Below, piece after piece: positions 8,040 through 16,005 of a DNA stretch of 64,000 nucleotides. Both the position numbers and the translations under genes were made by a program. Origin of the DNA: Antarcticimicrobium sp040365005 (GTDB taxonomy: Bacteria > Pseudomonadota > Alphaproteobacteria > Rhodobacterales > Rhodobacteraceae). Positions within the stretch are counted from its first letter, which is position 1; every line of letters begins with the position of its first letter. The notes beneath the pieces were generated by a model, which saw only the letters and a list, made by a program, of their open reading frames with translations, ran no database searches and was not told the origin of the DNA. The stretch covers positions 232,071 to 296,070 of the forward strand of contig NZ_BAABWV010000004.1 in the NCBI RefSeq assembly GCF_040365005.1, in the 5' to 3' direction.

Positions 8040-9119
8040 ATGACAACGAAAGCCAGAGTTCTGGGAAAGCTTGCCGGTACGGCACTTGCTTGTGCGCTTG
8101 TCGCCACCGCGGCGCAGGCGGACAGGTTCACGTTTCGCATCGGGTCAGGGCATCCCAAAGGGCCGGCCCCCTATGTCACCACCATGTCGGATTTCTTTGT
8201 GGCTGAGGTAAAGCGTCGCGCGGCGGAAGAGACCGACCACAAGGTCAACTTCATCGAATCATATGGCGGCGGGATTGCCGGCGTGTCCGAGACGCTGGAA
8301 GCGGTGCAGAACGGGCTGCTGGATTTCGGCGGCTATTGCGTGTGCTTCGAGCCGTCGAACCTCTACCTGCACAATTTCCCCTATTTCGAGCCGTTCGGAC
8401 CGCAGGCCTCGTCGGATGCGATTTCAGCGGTCCGCGTGGTCTATGACAAGAACCCGTGGCTTTCCGAGGTCTTTCAGAAAGAGTTCGGCCAACAGATGCT
8501 GGGGCTGGGTGCATGGGACAATTACCACCTGGGCACCAAGGAGGAATGGACGCAGGTTTCCGACCTGAAGGGCGTGAAGATCGGCGGCGCCGGGCCGAAC
8601 CTGCCGTGGCTGGAATATGCCGGCGCCGTGCCGGTGCAATCGAGCCTGCCCGAAGGCTACATGGCGCTGAAAACCGGTGTCTACGATGGCTGGTTGATGA
8701 CCCCTGCCGGGTACAACGGCTTCAAGTACTATGAGCCCGCGCCATATTATACCCTGATCGGCTACGGCGCGATGCCGGTGGTGGTGCTGACCGTCAATCA
8801 GGCCAAGATGGAAAGCCTGCCCGAGGACCTGCGCCAGATCATCACCGAGGTCGGGATGGAATGGGAACGGCGCAACGGCAAGGCGATGGATGACAGCCAG
8901 GCGGCAGGTCTGGCCGCGCTGAAGGAAAACGGCGCCATCATCACCACGCTGCCGGACGCGGTGCGCGCCGAATGGGCACAGAGCGTCTCTGAACTTCCCC
9001 GCAAGAGCGCCAAGGAAGCGGATTCGCGCGGAATGCCCGGCACCAAGGTGATGCAGGACTTCATCGACGCCGCGCGGGACGGGGGCCATGTCTGGCCTGT
9101 CGACTACGACCTGCAATGA
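8040..9119 (+). CDS. dctP: TRAP transporter substrate-binding protein (DctP type)
   Basis: A 359-residue periplasmic binding protein. Residues 1-26 are a Sec signal (MTTKARVLGKLAGTALACAL, cleavage after AQA), then RFTFRIGSGHPKGPAPYVTT. GGGIAGVSETLEAVQNGLLD and LTVNQAKMESLPEDLRQII fit the DctP family. I start at ATG 8040, which has GGGAGG 9 bases upstream, not at the GTG 7989. Its membrane partners dctQM are divergent across the TetR-type site. A hairpin at 9128-9160 separates it from the downstream LLM-like gene. Confidence 0.92.
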   Translation: MTTKARVLGKLAGTALACALVATAAQADRFTFRIGSGHPKGPAPYVTTMSDFFVAEVKRRAAEETDHKVNFIESYGGGIAGVSETLEAVQNGLLDFGGYCVCFEPSNLYLHNFPYFEPFGPQASSDAISAVRVVYDKNPWLSEVFQKEFGQQMLGLGAWDNYHLGTKEEWTQVSDLKGVKIGGAGPNLPWLEYAGAVPVQSSLPEGYMALKTGVYDGWLMTPAGYNGFKYYEPAPYYTLIGYGAMPVVVLTVNQAKMESLPEDLRQIITEVGMEWERRNGKAMDDSQAAGLAALKENGAIITTLPDAVRAEWAQSVSELPRKSAKEADSRGMPGTKVMQDFIDAARDGGHVWPVDYDLQ

Positions 9120-9127
9120 GATGCGGC

Positions 9128-9160
9128 GCGGCGATTATCAAGTTTTCTGATAGCCGCCGC
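9128..9160 (+). terminator. Hairpin after dctP
   Basis: A 5-bp TATCA/TGATA stem with a 7-base loop, a G-T pair and a mismatch, continues into a 6-bp GC-rich stem. There is no clear T tract, so it may only partly stop transcription and could allow readthrough into the following genes. Confidence 0.45.
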
Positions 9161-9190
9161 CCGCATATATAGTTTCATATGTTCGACCCC

Positions 9191-9248
9191 CTGCCCTTAC
9201 CCTTTCTGGGCAGGAGGTCAGAAAAAGCCTCCGCCTTGTGGAGGAGGC
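9191..9248 (+). promoter_or_regulatory. Two hairpins before the LLM-like gene, second covers its ribosome site
   Basis: CTGCCC (9191-9196) pairs with GGGCAG (9208-9213). GCCTCC (9227-9232) can pair with GGAGGC (9243-9248), which is part of the Shine-Dalgarno GGAGGAGG of the TTG start at 9253. The pairing could limit translation. Seen in sequence only; function is inferred. Confidence 0.35.
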
Positions 9249-9252
9249 CGTC

Positions 9253-10056
9253 TTGAAACTCGGATATTTATCCATTCCCCCCGTATACCCAGATGGGCGC
9301 GGCCCCGACGGCCTCGACGGCCCGCGTGCAGGGCGCCGCGACCACCTGGCCGAAGCGCTCGGATTTTCCGAGTTCTACGCCGCCTCGACAGATCCCTGCG
9401 CCCTGCCCCACCGGGGGGGCCCGGAACAGCAGGACTCGCTGCGGATCGTACCGGATCGCCCGGTCAGGCGGCTGCCGGAACTGGTCTCGGTCGATGGCGC
9501 CTCCTGGCGCGAGGACGCGTCCGCGACCGGCCTGATGGCCGCCCCTGTCGAACATGTCGAGGATGTCCGGGCGCAGTCCTTTCGGGGATGCGCGCCACTA
9601 TCGGTCAGCTGGCTGGATGCCGACATGCTGGCGCGCCACTGGGCGGCACATGTCACCGGCTGCACCCATGCCGCCCGATGCGCCCGCAGGCAGGATTGGC
9701 GCGTCGCCCGCACGGTCGTGGTGGATGATGATCCGGCCCGGGCGGAAGCAACCGCAAAGGCGCCTGACAGCCCCTGCCGCGCCTATTACCGGGGTATCCT
9801 TGCGCCGGGCGCCGATGACGCCACAGTGGATGCCCTGATCGACGACTGCGTTCTCTACGGCACCCAGACCATGGTCGGGGCGCGACTGCGCGAGATGACC
9901 GAGACCGCTGGCGCCTTTGGCACGCTGACCTTCGTGGATCACGCCTGGACGAACGCGGCCCTGGCGCGGCGGTCGTTGATCCTGTTCTCGGATGCCGTTT
10001 CGCAGATTCACCAAACTCACACCCAACGCAAACTCAGAAAGCTGGAACTCGCATGA
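9253..10056 (+). CDS. Shortened LLM flavin monooxygenase-like protein
   Basis: A 267-residue protein whose ends align to the LLM oxygenase at 1824 but whose middle is missing about 100 residues. DWRVARTVVVDDDPARAEAT parallels DWRVAKNICVADDMETARAY, and HAWTNAALARRSLILFSDAV parallels the C-terminus. The lost part includes the barrel section with the flavin-contact loops (RLGTGTVNMPNSHP, NFGISPGG). It is intact as a reading frame and is coupled to the hydrolase by ATGA, so it may be expressed but catalytically dead. TTG 9253 was chosen for its GGAGGAGG at 5 bases; a GTG at 9238 is the alternative. A decaying gene is likely. Confidence 0.6.
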   Translation: MKLGYLSIPPVYPDGRGPDGLDGPRAGRRDHLAEALGFSEFYAASTDPCALPHRGGPEQQDSLRIVPDRPVRRLPELVSVDGASWREDASATGLMAAPVEHVEDVRAQSFRGCAPLSVSWLDADMLARHWAAHVTGCTHAARCARRQDWRVARTVVVDDDPARAEATAKAPDSPCRAYYRGILAPGADDATVDALIDDCVLYGTQTMVGARLREMTETAGAFGTLTFVDHAWTNAALARRSLILFSDAVSQIHQTHTQRKLRKLELA

Positions 10057-10835
10057 CCCGACAGACACTCCACTCCACCGCAAGCGGACCGAAGGACGCC
10101 CCGGCCCTGCTCTTGCTTAACAGCCTCGGCGCGACCAGTGCCATGTGGGACGCGCAAGTGCCGCTGCTGGAACGTTATTACCGGGTCATCCGCTGCGACA
10201 CCCGTGGCCATGGCGACAGCCCGACGCCGCCGTCGCCCTACAGCTTTGACGAGATCGTCTCGGACGCGCTGGCGGTGCTGGATGCACATGGGGCACAGCG
10301 CGCCACCGTCATGGGTCTGTCGCTGGGCGGCATGACCGCGCTGGGAATGGGGCTGGCCGCGCCCGAGCGCATCGAGCGGCTGATCTGCTGCGCCGCCCGT
10401 GCCGACGCGCCGCCGCCCTTTGTTCAAAGCTGGCATGACCGGATGGCCAAGCTGGACGATGGCGGCATCGAATCGGTCTGGGAAGGCACCGTCGGGTTCT
10501 GGCTGTCCGAGGACACCCGCCGCGATCACCCCGAGCGCGAAGCCGCCCTGCGCGAGGGGTTCCTCAAGACCACGGCCGAGGGCTATCGCGGCTGCGCCCA
10601 TGCACTGATGGGGCTGGATTACCTGCAACACCTGGGCGAAATGCGCGTGCCGACCCTGTTCGTCGCCGGCGAGAATGACGGCGGCGCCACCCCCGACACG
10701 ATGCGCGCCATGGCCGACGCCTGCCCGGCGTCCAGCTATACGGTCGTTCCGGGTGCGAAACACGTGATCAACGTGGACCGCCCCGATGATTTCTCGGTCG
10801 GGATCCACAACTTCCTGGATCTGGTCGTGGGCTAG
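10053..10835 (+). CDS. Alpha/beta hydrolase, 3-oxoadipate enol-lactonase-like
   Basis: A 260-residue alpha/beta-fold hydrolase resembling PcaD-type enol-lactonases. The nucleophile elbow is GLSLGG (Ser90), the acid is near Asp208 (GENDGGATP) and the histidine is in GAKHVIN (about 236). VIRCDTRGHGDSPTP is the usual strand-3 loop. ATG 10053 overlaps the previous stop as ATGA, so it is coupled to the LLM-like gene. Its 3' end overlaps the convergent GST by 4 bp. Lactone or ester cleavage is likely; the exact substrate is not known. Confidence 0.85.
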   Translation: MTRQTLHSTASGPKDAPALLLLNSLGATSAMWDAQVPLLERYYRVIRCDTRGHGDSPTPPSPYSFDEIVSDALAVLDAHGAQRATVMGLSLGGMTALGMGLAAPERIERLICCAARADAPPPFVQSWHDRMAKLDDGGIESVWEGTVGFWLSEDTRRDHPEREAALREGFLKTTAEGYRGCAHALMGLDYLQHLGEMRVPTLFVAGENDGGATPDTMRAMADACPASSYTVVPGAKHVINVDRPDDFSVGIHNFLDLVVG

Positions 10836-11470
10836 GCGGTCGCCGCCCGCAGGCTCTCGTAAGAGGTCATGACCGTTTCCCGATAGGCCCGTCGCTGTTC
10901 CAGCCGATCATAATAGGCGGCCAGCGCGGGCAGATCGGGGCGGTCGAACTCCATCGTATAATAACGATAGAGCGCCGCCCCCACCGGGATATCCCCCATC
11001 GTGAACCGGTCTCCCGCGACATAGGCCTGATCGGACAGACGCGCATCCAGCACCGCAAAATTCTCGGTCACCGCCGCGATGGCGCGGTCGCGCGCGGCCG
11101 GATCCCGATCCGCCGGCGGCAGGCGGACGAGTTGATAGAACAGCGCGATGAAATGCGGGTACGGGTTGTTCTGAAACCATTCCATCCACATGTCGGCGCG
11201 GCCGGTTTCCGCCGAGCTGCCGCCGGCCAGAACGCCGTCGCCATAGGCCCGCGCCAGGTACCGCACGACCGCGTTGGATTCCCAGATCACCAGGTCACCG
11301 TCCTGCAGGGTAGGCACCTTGCGGGTCGGGTTCATCGCCTGATAATCCTGCGTGTCGAGCCCGCCAAAGGCGCCGCCCGCGTCCAGCCGGTCATATGTCA
11401 GGCCAAGTTCTTCGAGCGCCCAAAGAACCTTTTGAACATTCACGGATGTTGTCCGTCCCCATAGGCGCAT
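10832..11470 (-). CDS. Glutathione S-transferase
   Basis: A 212-residue cytosolic GST. Residues 1-80 are the thioredoxin-like domain (MRLWGRTTSVNVQKVLWALE, with NPTRKVPTLQDGDLVIWESN holding the cis-proline and the gamma-glutamyl-binding ES). The rest is the all-helical C-terminal domain. TTSVN supplies a probable catalytic Ser or Thr. The ATG has GAGGAGG at 8 bases. Its promoter carries TetR-type site 2. It may detoxify or dechlorinate a catabolic intermediate; no substrate is visible. Confidence 0.88.
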   Translation of the reverse strand: MRLWGRTTSVNVQKVLWALEELGLTYDRLDAGGAFGGLDTQDYQAMNPTRKVPTLQDGDLVIWESNAVVRYLARAYGDGVLAGGSSAETGRADMWMEWFQNNPYPHFIALFYQLVRLPPADRDPAARDRAIAAVTENFAVLDARLSDQAYVAGDRFTMGDIPVGAALYRYYTMEFDRPDLPALAAYYDRLEQRRAYRETVMTSYESLRAATA

Positions 11471-11499
11471 CGTCGAAGCCTCCTCAGCCCTTTTCTAAA

Positions 11500-11513
11500 T
11501 TATCACACGATAA
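11500..11513. promoter_or_regulatory. TetR-regulon operator, site 2
   Basis: TTATC-ACAC-GATAA, the same core as the sites at 7925 and 12277, lies between the GST (-) and the tetR gene (+). It is 30 bp before the GST start and 69 bp before the tetR start, consistent with autorepression. Confidence 0.6.
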
Positions 11514-11582
11514 ATATCTGGACTGCAAGGGCGGAATGCTTTCTTTTAGAGACACAGGGTATTCGTAAGCGGCGGAGTTCAG

Positions 11583-12245
11583 GTGTCCACACAAAAGCAA
11601 CCCAATTCAACCGGCGCGACGGTGCACACGCGGCGCCGCCTGTCGCCGGAGGCCCGCAAGGAAGAGATCGTCCTCGCGGCGGTCGAACTGTTTGCCGAGT
11701 CCGGGTTCGACGGAAGCACGCGCGACGTGGCCCGGGGCGCAGGGATCACCCAGCCGCTGCTGTATCGGTATTTCCCCGACAAGGAGAGCCTGATCGAAGC
11801 GGTCTATACCCGCGTCTTCCTGGAAAGCTGGGATCCCGCATGGGACGACATCCTGCAAGACCGGAGCCTGCCGGTGGTAGATCGGTTCCAGCGATTCTAC
11901 GAAGCCTATACCGAAACGATCTTTCGGCCGGTCTGGCTGCGGCTTTGGCATTTCGCGTCGCTGCGCGATGCCGAGGTCTATGACTGGTACAAGGAGGTCG
12001 TGCAGGAACAGATCCTGAAACCCCTTGTCCGCGAGCGGCGGATCGAACTGGGCCGCAATCAGGGCTTCCTCGTTACGCCGGCAGAGCTCCAGGCCCCGTG
12101 GCTGTTGCATGGCGGGCTGCTGAACTACGGCCTGCGCCAGCTGGTTGCGGGCGAGGACGACGCGCCCGGACGCGCGGATGCGATCCGGCAGGCGTTGGAG
12201 ATGTACATGCTGTTCACCGAGGCCCAGTCCGCGACACCCGCCTGA
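11583..12245 (+). CDS. TetR-family transcriptional regulator
   Basis: A 220-residue regulator. Residues ~20-70 are the HTH (RKEEIVLAAVELFAESGFDG, STRDVARGAGITQPLLYRYF), and YFPDKESLIEAV completes the N-terminal signature. The rest is the ligand-binding helical domain. The start is GTG 11583 with GGAG 5 bases upstream. It lies between two GST genes, each with a TTATC-N4-GATAA operator, and a third operator is at the TRAP promoter 3.6 kb away. Its ligand is probably the transported or conjugated compound. Confidence 0.92.
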   Translation: MSTQKQPNSTGATVHTRRRLSPEARKEEIVLAAVELFAESGFDGSTRDVARGAGITQPLLYRYFPDKESLIEAVYTRVFLESWDPAWDDILQDRSLPVVDRFQRFYEAYTETIFRPVWLRLWHFASLRDAEVYDWYKEVVQEQILKPLVRERRIELGRNQGFLVTPAELQAPWLLHGGLLNYGLRQLVAGEDDAPGRADAIRQALEMYMLFTEAQSATPA

Positions 12246-12275
12246 CGTGTGCCGGGCCTCACGTCGCATCAATTG

Positions 12276-12291
12276 TTTATCATTCGATAAT
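12276..12291. promoter_or_regulatory. TetR-regulon operator, site 3
   Basis: TTTATC-ATTC-GATAAT lies 31 bp after the tetR stop and 68 bp before the second GST start. It repeats the core of sites 1 and 2 and matches site 1 best (TTGTTTATCRTTCGATAA). Confidence 0.6.
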
Positions 12292-12358
12292 TATTACTTC
12301 CGTCGCGGGCGCAAGGCGCCTAACATGGGGCAACACTGGCCAACGAACAGGACCGAAC

Positions 12359-12997
12359 ATGATCGATCTCTATTCCTGGACCACGCCGAACGGGCGCAAG
12401 GTCTCTATCCTGCTGGAAGAGTTGGGGGTGCCCTACACCGTCCACCCCATCGACATTTCCAAGGACGAACAATTCGCCCCGGATTTCCTGAAGATCGCCC
12501 CGAACAACCGGATTCCGGCCATCGTCGACCACGAAACCGGCGTCCAGTTGATGGAGAGTGGCGCGATCATGCTCTATCTCGCCAACAAGTACGACCGGTT
12601 CCAGGTCACCGGAGACGAATACTGGCGCATGATGGAATGGCTGATGTGGCAGATGGGCGGGCTTGGCCCGATGCTGGGGCAGGCCCATCACTTCGTCAAA
12701 TACAACCGCGGCAAGGCACCCTATGCCGAAGAGCGTTACGCCAAGGAGGCCCAGCGCCTGTACAGGGTGCTCGACACCCGCCTGGCCGGGCGCGACTATG
12801 TCGTGGGGGAAGGTGCGGGGGTCTATACCGTTGCCGACATGGCCATGTGGCCGTGGGTCTCGCGCCACGACTACCACGAGGTGGACCTGGCCGATTTCCC
12901 CAACGTGCGCCAGTGGTATCACCGGATCAAGGACCGCCCCGCAGTGCAGCGCGGCTATCATGTGCCGCATTTCGTGCAGGACATTCCCGAAGGCTGA
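12359..12997 (+). CDS. Nu-class-type glutathione transferase (YfcG-like)
   Basis: A 212-residue protein very like Escherichia coli YfcG, a GST-fold disulfide-bond oxidoreductase: MIDLYSWTTPNGRKVSILLE, IAPNNRIPAIVDHE, GGLGPMLGQAHHF and WPWV are all shared family landmarks. The TPNG segment carries the catalytic Thr and Asn, with no active-site Cys expected in this class. The ATG at 12359 is in a frame that also continues upstream, but homologues start here. It is preceded by TetR site 3. A GC-rich hairpin at 13005-13029 follows. Confidence 0.88.
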   Translation: MIDLYSWTTPNGRKVSILLEELGVPYTVHPIDISKDEQFAPDFLKIAPNNRIPAIVDHETGVQLMESGAIMLYLANKYDRFQVTGDEYWRMMEWLMWQMGGLGPMLGQAHHFVKYNRGKAPYAEERYAKEAQRLYRVLDTRLAGRDYVVGEGAGVYTVADMAMWPWVSRHDYHEVDLADFPNVRQWYHRIKDRPAVQRGYHVPHFVQDIPEG

Positions 12998-13004
12998 GAC
13001 GGAC

Positions 13005-13029
13005 ACCGCAACGCCCCGGGGCTTGCGGT
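13005..13029. terminator. Hairpin between convergent genes
   Basis: ACCGCAA(C)GCCCC pairs with GGGGCTTGCGGT through a bulged C. No T tract follows on either strand, so it is a weak bidirectional terminator between the GST and the PLP-dependent enzyme. Confidence 0.45.
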
Positions 13030-13047
13030 ATCCAACTTGCCTGAAGC

Positions 13048-14187
13048 TTACCTGAGCAGGGCCTCGAGCGCGGTCAGGGTGCGGGCAACGCCCGCCTCTG
13101 TCGTGATCGGCCCCGGCGACATTCGCAGGATCTGGCTGCGAAAATCCATGTGGATGTCCTGCGCACGCAACGCATCGACCACGTCGGAGGCCGGCCGCGT
13201 CTCGGGGAGGGCCACCATGAGGCTGCCGCCGCGCCGGTCCGGATCCCGCGGGCTTGCCAGCGTCAGCCCCATCGCCTCGAGTCCCTCGCACAATGTCATG
13301 GACAGCGCGCGGTTGTGGGCGACAAAGGCCGCGTCGTCCTGCGCCATCCGCCACTCGATGGCCGGGAGGCTTGCAAGCGCGGGCAACGTCGAGGGGGTGC
13401 CATTGTCGAACCGGCGCGCATCCGGCGCAAAGGAAAACGCGTCGAGCGCCCAGGAGAACGGGTTGTCCTGGGAAAACCATCCGCGCAGGTCCGGCTCGCA
13501 GCGTGGAATCAACGCCTCGTCCACATAGAGAATGCCCGCGCCCGGCGTGCCGCACAGCCATTTCAGGCTGGTCGAGATCACGAAGTCCACCTGCGGGGCG
13601 CACACATCATAGGGCAACAGCCCCGCGCCCTGCGTGATGTCGACGCCGATCAGGCTGCCCATTTCTCGGCCGTGCGCGACAAGACGCGTGAGGTCGTTGC
13701 GGTGAGAGCTGGTCGAGCTGATCCAGGTCAGCAGCGCCAGGGCCACGTCCTCTCCCCATTCCGAAATGATATCCTCTTCCTCGACCCAATGCGCGCCCTG
13801 CCGGAGCGGCACGGTCTGTAAGGTGAAACCAAGGCGGGGCGCGAGACCCGAGAGCAGGAAGTGCAGCGAGGGGAAACCGTCCTCGGCGACCAGAACCTTT
13901 TTTCCCGCCAGCATCTCTTCGGGCAGGGCGCCGATCAGCGACATCATCGCGCCGGTCACGTTCTCGGCGGTGGTCAGCGTCCCTTTCGGAGCCCGGATCA
14001 AGTCGGTCCAGAGATCGATGAACCTCTGGCGTCTGGACAGGACCTCACTCCATTGACCGTCATCGTAAGCGGCCCAAGTATGGGCAAAGGATGCCAGCTC
14101 CTGCTTCAGGTCAGCCTCCTTGTTCGGATAGTGGCCGATGGAATGGTACAGCAGATAGGCGTCGCCGCCGCCGGGAAGTGCAGACAT
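13048..14187 (-). CDS. Class-V aminotransferase-fold PLP enzyme (kynureninase-like)
   Basis: A 379-residue fold-type I PLP enzyme. The conserved Asp that binds the pyridine nitrogen is in GVDITQGAGLLPYDV and the Schiff-base Lys is in STSLKWLCGTPGAGIL (residue ~210). RMSPGPITT near the end is the substrate-carboxylate Arg region. The similarity is to kynureninase, cysteine desulfurase and isopenicillin-epimerase relatives, and these cannot be told apart by eye. It lies 63 bp after an amino-acid ABC permease in the same direction, so it probably acts on the imported amino acid. GGAG stands 7 bases before the ATG. Confidence 0.82.
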   Translation of the reverse strand: MSALPGGGDAYLLYHSIGHYPNKEADLKQELASFAHTWAAYDDGQWSEVLSRRQRFIDLWTDLIRAPKGTLTTAENVTGAMMSLIGALPEEMLAGKKVLVAEDGFPSLHFLLSGLAPRLGFTLQTVPLRQGAHWVEEEDIISEWGEDVALALLTWISSTSSHRNDLTRLVAHGREMGSLIGVDITQGAGLLPYDVCAPQVDFVISTSLKWLCGTPGAGILYVDEALIPRCEPDLRGWFSQDNPFSWALDAFSFAPDARRFDNGTPSTLPALASLPAIEWRMAQDDAAFVAHNRALSMTLCEGLEAMGLTLASPRDPDRRGGSLMVALPETRPASDVVDALRAQDIHMDFRSQILRMSPGPITTEAGVARTLTALEALLR

Positions 14188-14250
14188 TTCTTTCTCCGTG
14201 GGGTGTGGGAATGCGATGAGCGCGTCGGTCTTGCCGCGGGCGGGCTGCGC

Positions 14251-14922
14251 TCAGCGGTATCCCTTCTTGTAATGCTGTTCGAGCCAGCCTGTGAAACGGA
14301 CCATGGGCAGCAGGATCGCGATATAAATGAGCGCCGCCAGCAAGAGCGGCGTGGGGTTCGCGAACAGCGCCTGCGCGTCCGTCGCCTGTTTCAGCAGATC
14401 GCCCATGGCAACGACCGAGGCGAGCGAGGTGTCCTTGATGATCGCCACGCAATAAGAAGCCAGCGGCGGGATCATCATCCGAAACGCCTGGGGCAGGATC
14501 ACCTTTCCCATCATGGTGACAAACGACAGGCCGAGCGCCTCCGAGGCCTCGAACTGCCCCTTTGGCACCGCCTCGATCCCGGCCCGCACGACCTCGGCCG
14601 TGTAGGCGGCAAGGACCAGCGACAGGGCAATGGTGGCCGCGACGAAGGAGGAAAAGACGATCCCGGCAAACGGTAGCGCGTAGTAGGTGAGGATCAGCAC
14701 CACGAGCACGGGCATGGCGCGCAGGACGTCGATGTAGAGGATCGCCAGGATGCGAAAGGGTTTGGGCGCATAGAGCCGCACGAGACACACCAGCACCCCG
14801 AACATGCCGCCGAACACAATGGCCGCCCCGCCGAGAAGCAGGGTATTGGTGAGGCCGCGCATCAGGATGGGAAAGGCGCGCCGCATCACGTCGAGATTGA
14901 AGAAGATATCGAAGATTTCCAT
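14251..14922 (-). CDS. Amino-acid ABC transporter permease
   Basis: A 223-residue inner-membrane protein of the His/Gln/Arg permease family, with about five helices and the EAA-type ATPase-contact loop (GQFEASEALGLSF, then ILPQAFRMMIPPL). Only one permease gene is present, so it likely works as a homodimer. It lies between the binding protein and the PLP enzyme; the ATPase is on the opposite strand at 16692. Confidence 0.91.
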   Translation of the reverse strand: MEIFDIFFNLDVMRRAFPILMRGLTNTLLLGGAAIVFGGMFGVLVCLVRLYAPKPFRILAILYIDVLRAMPVLVVLILTYYALPFAGIVFSSFVAATIALSLVLAAYTAEVVRAGIEAVPKGQFEASEALGLSFVTMMGKVILPQAFRMMIPPLASYCVAIIKDTSLASVVAMGDLLKQATDAQALFANPTPLLLAALIYIAILLPMVRFTGWLEQHYKKGYR

Positions 14923-15016
14923 GTCGTGCCCTGCTGTCTGTCAGGCGATCCGCGCGGGACGCGGCCGAAAAGGCCAGGCAGGGACATCAAAAGCGATACC
15001 CTGCCCGGCTGGCGCA

Positions 15017-15826
15017 TCAATCGCCGGAGGTCGGGATCGGAAGCGGCGTCAGGGTAAGGCTGTCCGCCGCCGGCGCCACCCCGAACCATTTCTCGTACAG
15101 ACGGGCCATGGTGCCGTCCGTCTTGATCTCCGAGAGCGCGTCGTTGAAGGCTTCGAGCTTGTCGGAACCCTTCGGCATCATGATCGCGAACTTGTCACCC
15201 GTCGGGATTTCCGCCGCGACCGTGAGCCCGCTCATCTGCGGCTGCGTGAAGGCGTAACGCAGGCTGACAATGTCGTTCACCGCCGCATCGATCCGCCCGC
15301 TGCGCAGGTCGGTCAGCATGTTGGCGGTGCTGTCGTAGCTCGCATAGGACGCATAGCCCAGTTCGCCCTCACGTTCCTTGAGCCAGTTCTCGGGAAAGGA
15401 GGTGGCGATCGAGCCGACCCGTTTTCCCTTCAGGTCCTCGACACGCGCGATGCCGGCACCGTCCTTGGTACCGATGCCAAGGGCGCCCGAGAAATAGGGC
15501 TGCGTGAAAGACTGGGCCTCCAGCCGTTCGTTGGTGATCGTCAGCGAGGAAATCACCGCATCCACGCGCCGCGACGCGGTGGCGACGAACAGCGCGCGGA
15601 AATCGAGGCCGCTGAACTCGGCGGTGGCGTCGATCCGCGAGGCGATCTCGTTGATGATATCCACCTCGAACCCTTCGAATTCGCCGGCCTCGTTCTTGTA
15701 TTCCCAGGGCGGGTTCGCCGGATAGGAGCCGATCTTGAGCGTCTCGGTCGCGAATGCGGCCACACTCGAGAGGGCGGTTACTGCGGCCGTGGCAAGGCCG
15801 AGCATGAGTCGTGTTCCGGTTTTCAT
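15017..15826 (-). CDS. Amino-acid ABC transporter periplasmic binding protein
   Basis: A 269-residue binding protein of the polar amino-acid family. Residues 1-26 are a Sec signal (MKTGTRLMLGLATAAVTALS). ETLKIGSYPANPPWEY and FEGFEVDIINEIASR are the lobe-1 motifs; EKWFGVAP closes the fold. I start at ATG 15826 because GGAGAGAG precedes it; the longer GTG frame has no ribosome site. Two GTATAC operators lie in the gap to the divergent GntR gene. The transported amino acid is unknown. Confidence 0.9.
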   Translation of the reverse strand: MKTGTRLMLGLATAAVTALSSVAAFATETLKIGSYPANPPWEYKNEAGEFEGFEVDIINEIASRIDATAEFSGLDFRALFVATASRRVDAVISSLTITNERLEAQSFTQPYFSGALGIGTKDGAGIARVEDLKGKRVGSIATSFPENWLKEREGELGYASYASYDSTANMLTDLRSGRIDAAVNDIVSLRYAFTQPQMSGLTVAAEIPTGDKFAIMMPKGSDKLEAFNDALSEIKTDGTMARLYEKWFGVAPAADSLTLTPLPIPTSGD

Positions 15827-15896
15827 GGGGTCTCTCTCCTTGTTGGATCTGGTCGCGTCGTTTTCCAGCCCGCGCCCTGACTGTATCGCTTGCACA

Positions 15897-15910
15897 TTCG
15901 GTATACTGTT
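15897..15910. promoter_or_regulatory. GntR-type operator A
   Basis: TTC-G-GTATAC-T-GTT shares the core and right arm of operator B. It lies 70 bp upstream of the binding-protein start. Centre-to-centre distance to B is 84 bp, close to eight helical turns. Confidence 0.5.
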
Positions 15911-15980
15911 TCAAACGTTTTTAGGCTTAAAGCATATTGTGATGCGTCTATCATGGACCTGCCGCTGGATGCAGCGTAGA

Positions 15981-15994
15981 AACCGTATACAGTT
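15981..15994. promoter_or_regulatory. GntR-type operator B
   Basis: AAC-C-GTATAC-A-GTT is a dyad with matching AAC/GTT arms and a GTATAC core, typical of FCD-class GntR sites. It lies 11 bp before the gntR start codon, overlapping the expected promoter and ribosome region. Confidence 0.6.
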
Positions 15995-16005
15995 AAGGGG
16001 GCAAA

